A stretch of DNA of 22,763 nucleotides from an uncultured Lachnospiraceae bacterium (GCA_937965795.1 CALCMD010000010.1:1-22763), one strand, 5' to 3'. Numbered from the stretch's first letter, positions 8,416 through 16,585 are shown. Notes: generated from the sequence alone by a model not told the origin. A program made the numbers and translations.

Positions 8416-8838
8416 ATGAAAAAGTTTTTCAAGGAGTTTAAGGAGTTTATCAGCAAGGGAAATGTCATGGATATGGCGGTCGGCATTATCATCGGCGGTG
8501 CGTTTACAGCAATCGTAACATCATTGGTAGAGGACATCATCTCTCCGATTCTTGGACTGTTCGGCGGACTGAATTTCAGTGAGATGAGTGTTACGCTGCT
8601 GGGAGATGTCACGCTGAATTATGGAAGTTTTCTTACGGCAATTATTAACTTTCTTATTATGGCGCTGGTAATTTTTGCTCTGATTAAAGCGCTGAATTCT
8701 GCATCGAAAAGGATGAAAAAAACGGAAGAAGAACTTCCGGCAGAACCGACAACGAAAGTTTGTCCGTTTTGTAAAAGTGAGATTGCCATAGATGCGGTCA
8801 GATGTCCGCATTGTACATCTGTTCTGGAAGAAAAATAG
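8416..8838 (+). CDS. mscL: Large-conductance mechanosensitive channel with C-terminal zinc ribbon
   Basis: MscL opens under membrane tension to release solutes during hypo-osmotic shock. It forms a homopentamer in the cytoplasmic membrane. The 140-residue product has the standard N-terminus (MKKFFKEFKEF), TM1 (about 17-47, VGIIIGGAFTAIV core) and TM2 (about 71-94). The usual cytoplasmic helix is followed by a zinc-ribbon-like pair of CxxC motifs (C116/C119 and C130/C133), absent from the E. coli protein. I chose ATG 8416 because it matches the family N-terminus and has AAGGA 9 nt upstream. ATG 8407 (three residues longer) is an alternative. The frame stays open upstream, but that part is not MscL-like. 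The gene is followed after 27 nt by the GH2 gene with no terminator between. Confidence 0.95.
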   Translation: MKKFFKEFKEFISKGNVMDMAVGIIIGGAFTAIVTSLVEDIISPILGLFGGLNFSEMSVTLLGDVTLNYGSFLTAIINFLIMALVIFALIKALNSASKRMKKTEEELPAEPTTKVCPFCKSEIAIDAVRCPHCTSVLEEK

Positions 8839-8865
8839 AGGATGGAAGAGGAGGAAAATTTCAGG

Positions 8866-11800
8866 ATGAGACAACGGGCAAAAAAGATATTAGCCGTCAT
8901 GCTTTCCCTGCTTGTGAGCATTCCGGCTGTTCCTGTCCGAAATGTTGTGGCAGCAGCGGGGGGGAATGTCATTTTTACGGAGGAACAGGATAATGTGGTA
9001 GGCAGTTATGGGTCGGAGCGCTCCACACTGTTTAATGATGACTGGAAATTTTATCTTGGGAAATCGTCGGATGCCCAGAACGTGCAGTTTAATGATTCTT
9101 CCTGGAAGAATGTGAGACTGCCGCATGATTTTAGTATTTCTCAGACTTTTACAACGAGCGGCGAGGCAGAGAGCGGCTTTCTTCCTGGAGGAACCGGCTG
9201 GTATCGCAAGAAGTTTACGCTTCCGGCATCCTGTAACGGGAAAAATGTGGTTTTGAATTTTGACGGCGTATATTCTCACGCATATGTATATATAAATGGG
9301 ACGAAAGTCGGAGAGAATCATTACGGCTATACATCTTTTGCATTTGATATTACAGATTACATTACCTGCGATGGAGTTACCGAAAATGTGATCGCAGTAC
9401 AGGCGGTAAATAATGTGCCGTCGAGCCGCTGGTATTCGGGCAGCGGTATTTACCGTGATGTGAAGCTGGTGATTACAGATCCGGTACACGTCGCATTAAA
9501 CGGTACTTATGTTACAACGCCGAACCTGAAAAACAGCAACGGAAGCGACGGTACGGTGAATGTGGCGGTAGAGGTGCAGAATGATGGTACAGGCGCAGCA
9601 AACGTAACGGTTCGCAATACGATATTCGAAAAGAACAAAAAAGAAGCGGTAGCCAGTGCGGAGACGGCTGTTACGGTAAGAGAGGGTGCGTCTGTTACCG
9701 TCAATGCGAATCCGGCAGTCTCTTCGCCCAAGCTGTGGTCTTTCGATGCGCCGAACCTTTATGTCGTACGTACAGATATTCTTAAGAACGGCGTCATACT
9801 GGATACTTATGATACGGAATTTGGATTTAAGTGGTATGAGTTTGTGGCGAATGTTGGCTTCAGGCTGAACGGAGAGAACGTAAAGCTGAATGGTGTGTGT
9901 ATGCACCATGACCAGGGGGCGCTGGGTTCCGCGGCGTATGGGGACGCTATGCGGAGACAGCTTACAATTCTGAAAGATATGGGAGTCAATACGATTCGTG
10001 CGACGCATAATCCGTATGCGGAAAACTTTATCGACCTTTGTAATGAACTGGGGATTCTGATCATTGAGGAGGCGTTTGATGGATGGTCGCGTCCGAAGAA
10101 CGGAAACAGCAGTGACTTTTCCACGCATTTTAATGTAAATCTTACATCGGATAATCAAGTGATCGGCGGCAGCAGTTCTATGACCTGGGCGGAGTTTGCG
10201 ATCAAATCTATGGTCAGACGTGACAGGAATGATGCCTCGATCCTCCTGTGGTCCCTCGGAAATGAGATTACAGAAGGCGCGTCCGGTGATACTTCGGATT
10301 ATGGAACGATCAGCCAAAACCTGATTCAGTGGATAGAACAGGAAGATACGGCGCATCCGGTGACCTTTGGCGATAATCGGAGAACGACTGGAGGCGTGAC
10401 CGGACAGGTGGGGCGCAATATTTACGATGCAGGCGGGGTCGTTGGGTTTAATTATGGCTCCATTTCCGAACTGGATTCTTTGAAAAATACATATCCCGTC
10501 ATGCTTTACAGTGAGACGGCATCCGCGACCAACAGCCGGGGGATTTATGTTTCACAGAATAATAATTCAGATGCGGATGGAAAGCTGCACCTGACCTCTT
10601 ATGATACCTCTACGGTAGGTTGGGGAAAGACGGCGCATGACTCGATGTGGAATGTCATGACAAGGGACTATATCGCAGGAGAATGTGTATGGACAGGCTT
10701 CGATTACATCGGGGAGCCAACGCCGTATAACGGAACCGGAACGGGGAGTGTATCCGGGCAGGGGGCAGTTCCGAACAGCAGTTATTTCGGCATCGTTGAC
10801 ACGGCCGGATTTCCGAAGGATACCTATTATCTTTATCGCAGCCAGTGGAACCAGAAAGAGAATACCCTGCATCTTGTGACGGCGTGGGACAGTGATAATA
10901 TGATGACCACAAGTGGAAAGACGCCGGTATGGGTATATTCCAATGCGGCAAGGGTCGATCTGTATCGAAACGGAACCAAGATCGGAACCGCTAACCGCAC
11001 GAAAAATACGACAGATGCGGGACACGTTTACTATACCTACACGACACAGACGAATAACAGTAGTGTATGCACTACATCATCGGGTTCAGGCAGCACATCC
11101 CTGTATGCGGTATTCAATGTTACCTATGCGTCAGGAACGATTTCCGCAAGGGCTTATGATGAGAAAGGAACAGAAATTACAGATACCTGTAAAGGAAACC
11201 GCACGGTATCTACTCCGGGCGCAGTCAATAAACTGGTGGTAAAAGAAAAGACAGAAGAGATTCTTGCGGATGGAAGCAGTCTTTCCTATATTTCGGTAGA
11301 TGTGACGGATGCGAGCGGAAAGCTGGATACAACGGCAGCGAACGAGATTACCTTTACATTAGAGGGAAACGGGGAAATCGTGGGTGTAGACAATGGCGAT
11401 CAGGCAACGACAGAAAAATACCAGCAGGCGTCGGTTCTGACCAGTACGACTTCCGCGCACATAAAGGCTTATGCCGGAAAAGCGCTCGCAATCGTTCGTT
11501 CCACCACGGAAGCGGGAAGTTTTCGTGTTAATATTTCCTCAAGCGGATTGACGGGGGCTTCCGTGTCTGTCACTACAAAGCAGGCAGAACAGCAGACGGC
11601 GAATGGAATCATCAGCTATCGGATGTCCAGGCACTGCTATGCACCGCTGGGAACCACAGGGCTTTCGCTTCCTGAGAAGGTGACGGTTTCTTATGCGGAC
11701 GGCGCCGCAAAGGAAGCTTCGGTAAGCTGGAGCGCTTATGACAGAGCAAATCTTCAGACGCCGGGAATCTTTTTGGTAGAGGGCACGGTATCCGATGGAA

Positions 11801-14226
11801 AAGAAAATATCGGTGTTTATATCACTGTTCACGTATATGATGAAATTGCAGGAGCGGCGAATTATTCTGCAATTACCCAGCCAGGGGAAGTACCTGTGCT
11901 TCCGGATACCGCTATGACTTATGATGCAGATGGCGGTGAGTTTGAGGAATTTCCGGTCACATGGGATATGAGCAACGTAAAAGAAAGCAGTTTTGCGGCA
12001 GCAGGAACGCTGGTTTCTATTTCGGGAAATGTGGAGGCGCTCGGAAATACTTACCCGGTAACGGCAAGTATTCGTGTAGTGGAACCGATTGCGGGAGAAC
12101 TGGAAAACATTGCGCCCGATGCGAGCTCCCTGACAGAAACCTGTAATCCTACCGCAGATACGCTGGCATCGCTGAATAACGGAGTGAAATACAGTCCGGC
12201 TGCCGATGGTACGGCGCAGCGCTGGACAAACTGGAACGATGCGACAGGCAGTGATCCGATCATCACTCTGAGATGGGACACGGCGCATACGGTTACGGCA
12301 ATCAAGATGTATTATTATCACGACGCAAATGGCTATGGAGAGCCGGAAGAGATTACGTTCAGGTATTCTCTGGACGGGATAAATTATGCAGCCATCGGTT
12401 ATGCAGCCCCTGTTTCGCTTACAAACGTATCCGGGCAGAGTGAAAATGGTTATCTTTATAATCTGAATGCTTCCGTAAATCCGGTTGCAATTCAGATCGT
12501 GATGAAGGAAAGACAGGTGGGAAGCCATCCGTTTATAGGAGTTACGGAAATCGAGGTTATGGCGACCAGCTATTCCTATATCGCGAATACTTCAGCAGCT
12601 CTGGATGGCATCAGTACCGGAGGCACAGCGATTCCGGGATTTGATCCAAAAGAAACGGAATATGAAGTGGAGACATTGGAAAATATTACCGTGTCCAACA
12701 GCCAGAATGCAGCAGTTACAATTCTTTCTGCAAAGAATGATAAGGTGGTGATTCTTACCGCGTCTGAAGATGGAAAGAGTTCGAAAAAGTATACGCTTAC
12801 AAGGTCGGACAAGACGGAAGAGGAAAAAATCGCGGCGGTAAGGCAGAAGCTTACAGCGGCTATTGAGAATGCAGGAAGCAAGGAAGAGGAGAAGTATACC
12901 GAAGATTCTTATCAGGCGATGCAGACGGCAAAGGAGGCGGCGCAGGCAGTACTTGCAAAGCAGAACGCCACCAGAAAAGAGCTTGAGGATGCTTTGACAA
13001 ATTTGCAGACAGCCATAAACAGGCTGGAGGACAGGCCGGAAGAAAAGCCGGATAACACAGAAATTTTAAGACAGTTGGCACAGGCTGTTGCAGAGGCGGA
13101 GGCGAAAGATGCCTCAAAGTATACGGCGACGACCTATAGCACGATGGAGACTGCGCTGAAAAGGGCAAGAGAAGTGCTCGCAGGGCAGGAACCGGAAAAG
13201 GAAGAAATCGAGGAAGCACTGGCAAATCTTAATACGGCGGTTCTTAATCTGAAAGAAAAGACGGAAGAGAAACCGGATACGACAGAGCTTCTTGCGCAGT
13301 TAACGGCTGCAATCAGGGAAGCGGCGGCAAAAGAAGAAGCAGACTATACGGAGGAATCCTTTGCGAGATTAGAAGAAGCCAGAGAAGCCGCAGAAGGAAT
13401 TTTGAATCTTTCAAATGCTACAGAGCAGCAAATCAGCGACGCGCTGGCAAAACTGCGGGCGGCAATGGACGGATTGGAGCAGAGGGAACCGGTAAATGAG
13501 GAACTTACCAAAAGCAGAGAACAACTTCAGGACGTCCTCGGAGAAGCAGGGGAAAAGCAGGAGTCAGACTACACGGCGGATTCTTTTGAAAAACTGACGG
13601 AAGCAAAGGCGGCAGCAGAAAGTATTCTGAACAATTCGAATGCTACCGTATCGGAAATCAAAGCGGCGATGGAGAATCTGAAAGCAGCATTGCTTGCATT
13701 GAAAGAGAAGGAGCCGGAGGAAACAGAAAAGCCTGTAGAGACGGAAAAACCGATAGAAACAGAAAAGCCGGATACTGAAGATGAACTTCCCCAAAAAGGA
13801 AGTCTACACCTTGTAAAAAATTCATGGTATAAAATTACAAAGTCAGACCGGACGAATGGAACCGTTACGTTTATGAAGCCAAAGAAGAAGAATCTGAAAC
13901 GTCTGATGATTCCGGCAAAAGTAACGATTCAGGGTGTGACATTCAAGGTTACGGCGATTGCATCCGGCGCATGTAAAAATAATAAGAAGCTGACAAAGGT
14001 AACGATTGGGAGCAATGTGACGGCGATTGGAAAGGCGGCTTTTGCAGGAGACAGGAAGCTTAAGAGAATCGTGATACAAGCGAAAGGGCTCAAAAAAGTG
14101 GGAAAAGGCGCCCTGCGGAATATTCATCCATCATGCAAAATTAAAGTCGTCAAAAAGCAGTGGAAGAAATACCGCAGGCTTCTGAAAGGGAAAGGCCAGA
14201 AACCCACAGTGAAAATTGTGAAATAG
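8866..14226 (+). CDS. Secreted BgaA-type GH2 beta-galactosidase, four FIVAR modules
   Basis: This 1786-residue exported glycosidase probably cleaves terminal beta-galactose from glycans. The order is: signal peptide (1-30); GH2 sugar-binding domain (about 50-208); GH2 Ig-like domain (208-312); TIM barrel (about 323-645) with acid/base Glu467 (WSLGNE) and nucleophile Glu550 (YSETAS, followed by SRG as in BgaA-type galactosidases); a DUF4982-like domain (659-782); a GH2 C-terminal Ig domain (786-906); two Big_4-like domains (914-1073); an F5/8 type C (CBM32-like) domain (1078-1233); a cadherin-like domain (1235-1313); four FIVAR modules (1317-1618); an ETEKP-repeat linker; and a lysine-rich BspA-type LRR domain (1645-1786). 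ATG 8866 is preferred over ATG 8842 because it gives the same signal peptide start as the paralog at 17354 and has AGGAGG at 8849-8854. Beta-galactosidase is the best guess. Other GH2 specificities are possible. Confidence 0.9.
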   Translation: MRQRAKKILAVMLSLLVSIPAVPVRNVVAAAGGNVIFTEEQDNVVGSYGSERSTLFNDDWKFYLGKSSDAQNVQFNDSSWKNVRLPHDFSISQTFTTSGEAESGFLPGGTGWYRKKFTLPASCNGKNVVLNFDGVYSHAYVYINGTKVGENHYGYTSFAFDITDYITCDGVTENVIAVQAVNNVPSSRWYSGSGIYRDVKLVITDPVHVALNGTYVTTPNLKNSNGSDGTVNVAVEVQNDGTGAANVTVRNTIFEKNKKEAVASAETAVTVREGASVTVNANPAVSSPKLWSFDAPNLYVVRTDILKNGVILDTYDTEFGFKWYEFVANVGFRLNGENVKLNGVCMHHDQGALGSAAYGDAMRRQLTILKDMGVNTIRATHNPYAENFIDLCNELGILIIEEAFDGWSRPKNGNSSDFSTHFNVNLTSDNQVIGGSSSMTWAEFAIKSMVRRDRNDASILLWSLGNEITEGASGDTSDYGTISQNLIQWIEQEDTAHPVTFGDNRRTTGGVTGQVGRNIYDAGGVVGFNYGSISELDSLKNTYPVMLYSETASATNSRGIYVSQNNNSDADGKLHLTSYDTSTVGWGKTAHDSMWNVMTRDYIAGECVWTGFDYIGEPTPYNGTGTGSVSGQGAVPNSSYFGIVDTAGFPKDTYYLYRSQWNQKENTLHLVTAWDSDNMMTTSGKTPVWVYSNAARVDLYRNGTKIGTANRTKNTTDAGHVYYTYTTQTNNSSVCTTSSGSGSTSLYAVFNVTYASGTISARAYDEKGTEITDTCKGNRTVSTPGAVNKLVVKEKTEEILADGSSLSYISVDVTDASGKLDTTAANEITFTLEGNGEIVGVDNGDQATTEKYQQASVLTSTTSAHIKAYAGKALAIVRSTTEAGSFRVNISSSGLTGASVSVTTKQAEQQTANGIISYRMSRHCYAPLGTTGLSLPEKVTVSYADGAAKEASVSWSAYDRANLQTPGIFLVEGTVSDGKENIGVYITVHVYDEIAGAANYSAITQPGEVPVLPDTAMTYDADGGEFEEFPVTWDMSNVKESSFAAAGTLVSISGNVEALGNTYPVTASIRVVEPIAGELENIAPDASSLTETCNPTADTLASLNNGVKYSPAADGTAQRWTNWNDATGSDPIITLRWDTAHTVTAIKMYYYHDANGYGEPEEITFRYSLDGINYAAIGYAAPVSLTNVSGQSENGYLYNLNASVNPVAIQIVMKERQVGSHPFIGVTEIEVMATSYSYIANTSAALDGISTGGTAIPGFDPKETEYEVETLENITVSNSQNAAVTILSAKNDKVVILTASEDGKSSKKYTLTRSDKTEEEKIAAVRQKLTAAIENAGSKEEEKYTEDSYQAMQTAKEAAQAVLAKQNATRKELEDALTNLQTAINRLEDRPEEKPDNTEILRQLAQAVAEAEAKDASKYTATTYSTMETALKRAREVLAGQEPEKEEIEEALANLNTAVLNLKEKTEEKPDTTELLAQLTAAIREAAAKEEADYTEESFARLEEAREAAEGILNLSNATEQQISDALAKLRAAMDGLEQREPVNEELTKSREQLQDVLGEAGEKQESDYTADSFEKLTEAKAAAESILNNSNATVSEIKAAMENLKAALLALKEKEPEETEKPVETEKPIETEKPDTEDELPQKGSLHLVKNSWYKITKSDRTNGTVTFMKPKKKNLKRLMIPAKVTIQGVTFKVTAIASGACKNNKKLTKVTIGSNVTAIGKAAFAGDRKLKRIVIQAKGLKKVGKGALRNIHPSCKIKVVKKQWKKYRRLLKGKGQKPTVKIVK
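10924..10988 (+). repeat. Near-identical block shared by the GH2 paralogs (a, copy 1)
   Basis: This 65-nt block matches 19415-19479 at 64 of 65 positions, while the flanking coding sequence of the two genes differs at many third codon positions. It encodes part of the DUF4982-like domain. Confidence 0.85.
11183..11279 (+). repeat. Near-identical block shared by the GH2 paralogs (b, copy 1)
   Basis: This 97-nt block matches 19674-19770 at 94 of 97 positions, with one uninterrupted run of 46 nt. It spans the junction between the DUF4982-like domain and the next Ig-like domain. Confidence 0.85.
12835..13705 (+). repeat. Four tandem FIVAR modules in the first GH2 gene
   Basis: Four units of roughly 70-75 residues share the pattern L..A...A......YT..S...L..A...A..IL......T..EI..AL..L..A...L. 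They start near 12835, 13060, 13276 and 13490 and are joined by charged linkers such as PEEKP. They are predicted three-helix bundles. The copies differ at most positions, so the array is old rather than a recent DNA amplification. Confidence 0.8.
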
Positions 14227-14239
14227 ATGGAGGACGAAG

Positions 14240-14692
14240 ATGAAAATAGCGATTGGCAATGACCATGCTGCGGTTGAAATGAAAAATGAAATCGTCAAAT
14301 ATCTGAATGCAAAAGGATATGAGATGATAAATGTAGGAACGGATACGAACGAAAGCTGTAATTATGCAGAATTTGGAGAGGAAGTCGCAAATCTCGTCGC
14401 ATCAAAAGAGGCAGATTATGGAATCCTTATCTGCGGTACAGGCGTGGGCATCTCGATAGCGGCCAATAAGGTGAACGGCATACGCGCATGTGTGTGCAGT
14501 GAGCCGCTGACCGCCCAGCTCTCAAAGCAGCATAATAACAGCAACATACTTGCGTTTGGCGCGCGGATCATTGGCATTGAAACGGCAAAGATGATTGTAG
14601 ACTGCTGGCTGAATGCTGAATATGAAGGCGGCAGGCACGAGAAACGTGTTTCGTATTTTACAGAGATTGAAGAAAAACAGAAGGAACAATAA
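14240..14692 (+). CDS. rpiB: Ribose-5-phosphate isomerase B
   Basis: RpiB interconverts ribose 5-phosphate and ribulose 5-phosphate in the cytoplasmic pentose phosphate pathway. The 150-residue product has the RpiB/LacAB features: Asp8-His9 in GNDHAA, catalytic Cys65 in ICGTGVG, His98 before NNSN, and the GGRHEKRV tail segment. The length is typical. The start lies 13 nt after the GH2 stop codon, with TGGAGG just before the ATG, so the gene is translated from the same transcript as mscL and the GH2 enzyme. An allose-6-phosphate or galactose-6-phosphate isomerase is a related alternative. There is no second subunit nearby as expected for LacA/LacB, so RpiB is preferred. Confidence 0.92.
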   Translation: MKIAIGNDHAAVEMKNEIVKYLNAKGYEMINVGTDTNESCNYAEFGEEVANLVASKEADYGILICGTGVGISIAANKVNGIRACVCSEPLTAQLSKQHNNSNILAFGARIIGIETAKMIVDCWLNAEYEGGRHEKRVSYFTEIEEKQKEQ

Positions 14693-14718
14693 AATAGCAT
14701 TCTGGTTGGATATTTTGA

Positions 14719-14776
14719 CCAAAAAAGATTGTTAAAAAAATATCAATTCTGTAAAAAATCAGCCTATCTTTTTTGG
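14719..14776 (+). terminator. A/T-rich inverted repeat after rpiB, weak terminator candidate
   Basis: CCAAAAAAGAT (14719-14729) and ATCTTTTTTGG (14766-14776) are perfect 11-nt complements separated by 36 nt. The stem is A/T-rich with a long loop, so termination would be weak. No better terminator exists for the mscL-GH2-rpiB unit. It may instead be chance, given the base composition. Confidence 0.3.
14729..14746. promoter_or_regulatory. Putative Rex (NADH-sensing repressor) operator
   Basis: The 18-nt site reads TTGTTAA-AAAA-ATATCAA. It matches the clostridial Rex consensus TTGTTAA-N4-TTAACAA at 12 of 14 defined positions. It lies 122 nt upstream of the D-lactate dehydrogenase start, and fermentation genes are typical Rex targets. 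The promoter itself is unclear: TATTAT (14785-14790), TATACT (14788-14793) and TATATA (14797-14802, after TTGGGA 14773-14778) are candidates. Confidence 0.45.
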
Positions 14777-14867
14777 GATGCGCATATTATACTTCTTATA
14801 TACAAAGAATACTCACAGACTTGCAAAGGAAACAGGAAATCTATGATGAAGTGTAAGGAGGTATTAT

Positions 14868-15857
14868 ATGCGTATCTTATTTTTTGGGACGAAAAGCTAT
14901 GACGAAACATTTTTCAGGAAATTCTTGGAGAAAGAAAATTATCATGACCTGGATATCCATTTTATTGAGCCGAATCTGACGCCGGAAACTGCAAGGCTGG
15001 CAGATGGATACGAAGCGGTATGTGCGTTTGTGAATATGGATTTGGGGACAGAGACAATCGGGATTCTGCATGAATGTGGCGTTAAGCTGATTTTGATGCG
15101 ATGTGCGGGATTTAATAATGTAGATCTGGAGCAGGCGGCAAAGTTTGGAATGACTGTGATGCGTGTGCCAAGCTATTCCCCGGAAGCAGTGGCGGAACAT
15201 GCGATGGCGCTGGTTCTGACGGCGAACCGCCATATGCACAAAGCTTATGTTAAAGGACGTGAAAATGATTTCAGCCTGAGTGGGCTGATGGGAGTGAATT
15301 TATATGGAAAGACAGCGGGAATCGTAGGTACAGGAAAAATCGGAGCGGCGATGGCAAGAATCTGTCATGGATTTGGTATGAGAGTCATCGGCTATGACAT
15401 GTATCAGAATCCGTCTCTGGATTTTCTGGAGTATGTGGATTTTGAACATCTTTTGGCAGAGTCGGATCTGATTTCCCTTCACTGCCCGCTTTTTGAAGAG
15501 AATTACCACATGATTAATACCGAAACAATCAATAAGATGAAGGATGGTGTGATTCTGGTAAATACTTCGAGAGGGGCATTAATCAAAACGATGGACCTGG
15601 TACAGGGAATCCGTGACGGGAAGTTTTTTGCAGTAGGTCTGGATGTATACGAGGAAGAAACGGGAAGCGTTTATGAAGATATGTCGGAACAAATTCTGGG
15701 GCATTCCACGATGGCAAGGCTTTTGTCATTCCCGAATGTGATGGTTACCTCCCACCAGGGGTTCCTTACAAAGGAGGCATTAGAAGCGATCAGCCATACA
15801 ACGCTGGATAATGCGCAGGCGTTTGTAGAGGGCAGAAAGAACGGGAACGAGCTGTAA
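14868..15857 (+). CDS. ldhA: D-lactate dehydrogenase
   Basis: This enzyme reduces pyruvate to D-lactate with NADH in the cytoplasm, regenerating NAD+ during fermentation. The 329-residue protein is a D-2-hydroxyacid dehydrogenase of normal length. The Rossmann motif GTGKIG is at 154-159. The catalytic triad falls at Arg235 (NTSRGAL), Glu264 (DVYEEE) and His296 (TSHQGF), the same numbering as in the Lactobacillus D-LDH. AAGGAGG (14855-14861) is 6 nt before the ATG. The gene stands alone, with a 175-nt upstream gap that holds a Rex-like site and a strong terminator behind it. Another 2-hydroxyacid substrate is possible, but LdhA-type D-lactate dehydrogenase is the best match. Confidence 0.93.
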   Translation: MRILFFGTKSYDETFFRKFLEKENYHDLDIHFIEPNLTPETARLADGYEAVCAFVNMDLGTETIGILHECGVKLILMRCAGFNNVDLEQAAKFGMTVMRVPSYSPEAVAEHAMALVLTANRHMHKAYVKGRENDFSLSGLMGVNLYGKTAGIVGTGKIGAAMARICHGFGMRVIGYDMYQNPSLDFLEYVDFEHLLAESDLISLHCPLFEENYHMINTETINKMKDGVILVNTSRGALIKTMDLVQGIRDGKFFAVGLDVYEEETGSVYEDMSEQILGHSTMARLLSFPNVMVTSHQGFLTKEALEAISHTTLDNAQAFVEGRKNGNEL

Positions 15858-15874
15858 TCAGGTTTTGAGATAAG

Positions 15875-15926
15875 AAAACAGCTTACATGTCAGAAGGTAT
15901 AAATACCGGAACATGTAAGCTGTTTT
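15875..15926 (+). terminator. Intrinsic terminator of the D-lactate dehydrogenase gene
   Basis: A perfect 16-bp stem (15875-15890 with 15911-15926) ends in TTTT. Its 20-nt apical part contains a further GGTAT/ATACC pairing. It begins 17 nt after the stop codon. The AAAA on the left arm would also give a T-run on the minus strand. Confidence 0.9.
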
Positions 15927-15931
15927 CTATG

Positions 15932-15960
15932 TTCACAATGTCGAAAAATTGTGCTAGAAT
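15932..15960 (+). promoter_or_regulatory. Promoter of the SH3b-nth unit
   Basis: TTCACA (15932-15937, five of six) and TAGAAT (15955-15960, five of six) are separated by 17 nt. A TG at 15952-15953 adds an extended -10 motif. It lies directly behind the previous terminator. Confidence 0.75.
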
Positions 15961-16012
15961 GAGTATCAGCAACAGTTGCATATGAGGCTGAAAATGGAGA
16001 GGAGACAGGAGA

Positions 16013-16540
16013 ATGAAGGACTTTAAAGAGTGGCTTTCTGATTATCTGAGATATTTTCTGCTGGCTGCTATTATCATTCTGATTATAGGCGCGGCAATTC
16101 TTGGAATCAGCATTTATTCGAAAGTAGTAAACGACGGGAAAGGGCAAAAAGAGACAACAAAGCAGACGGAGACGGCAAAGGAACCGGAAAGCCAGAAGGA
16201 AAGTGAAAAACAGACGGAGTCAGAGAAGAAAAGCGAGAAATTCACGGAGGCACAGACAGAAGCTCCTACAGAACCTCCTACGGAGCGGCAGACAGAAACA
16301 CAGACAGAAGCACAAACGGAACCGCAGACAGAGCCGCAGACAGAACCTCCTACGGAGCCGCAGCCGGTGTATCTGACGATGCAGGGAAGCTGTTATCTCC
16401 GGGCGGAACCGAGTACGGAATCGCAAATTATTGGTGAATACTGGGCTGGAACGACCGTACAGTTTCTGGAGGATGTGGGCGGCTGGTATAAGGTGAGCGT
16501 GGACGGAATGACCGGCTACATGGGAGCAAGATTTTTTTAG
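16013..16540 (+). CDS. Membrane-anchored protein with extracellular SH3b domain
   Basis: The 175-residue protein has a short cytoplasmic start, one transmembrane helix (about 14-36), a long low-complexity linker rich in T, E, P and Q (about 45-118), and a C-terminal bacterial SH3 domain (about 120-175; conserved features LRAEPSTESQIIG, GWYKVSV and GYMGARFF). SH3b domains commonly bind peptidoglycan, so a cell-wall sensing or tethering role is plausible but unproven. No catalytic domain is present. GGAGAGGAG (15996-16004) lies 8 nt before the ATG and sets the start. It is followed after 45 nt by nth with no terminator between, so the two are probably co-transcribed. The pairing has no obvious functional logic. 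Confidence 0.85.
   Translation: MKDFKEWLSDYLRYFLLAAIIILIIGAAILGISIYSKVVNDGKGQKETTKQTETAKEPESQKESEKQTESEKKSEKFTEAQTEAPTEPPTERQTETQTEAQTEPQTEPQTEPPTEPQPVYLTMQGSCYLRAEPSTESQIIGEYWAGTTVQFLEDVGGWYKVSVDGMTGYMGARFF
16250..16360 (+). repeat. T/E/P/Q linker repeat in the SH3b protein
   Basis: The linker is built of short in-frame units such as TEPQTE, TEAQTE and TEPPTE. A 19-nt DNA segment is repeated exactly at 16268-16286 and 16340-16358, 72 nt (24 codons) apart. Such arrays readily change length between strains. Confidence 0.75.
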
Positions 16541-16585
16541 CAGCGGTACATAATAATATGATCTGGGAAACAGGAGAAACAGAAA

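Noticed and set aside
8842..8865. Earlier ATG for the first GH2 gene
   Set aside because: It would add eight mostly acidic residues before the signal peptide. The paralog starts at the position equivalent to 8866, and AGGAGG at 8849-8854 lies inside the extension and serves 8866.
12835..13705. Tandem array as a CRISPR or DNA satellite
   Set aside because: The periodicity is at protein level (FIVAR modules). The DNA units are diverged and there are no short identical repeats with spacers.
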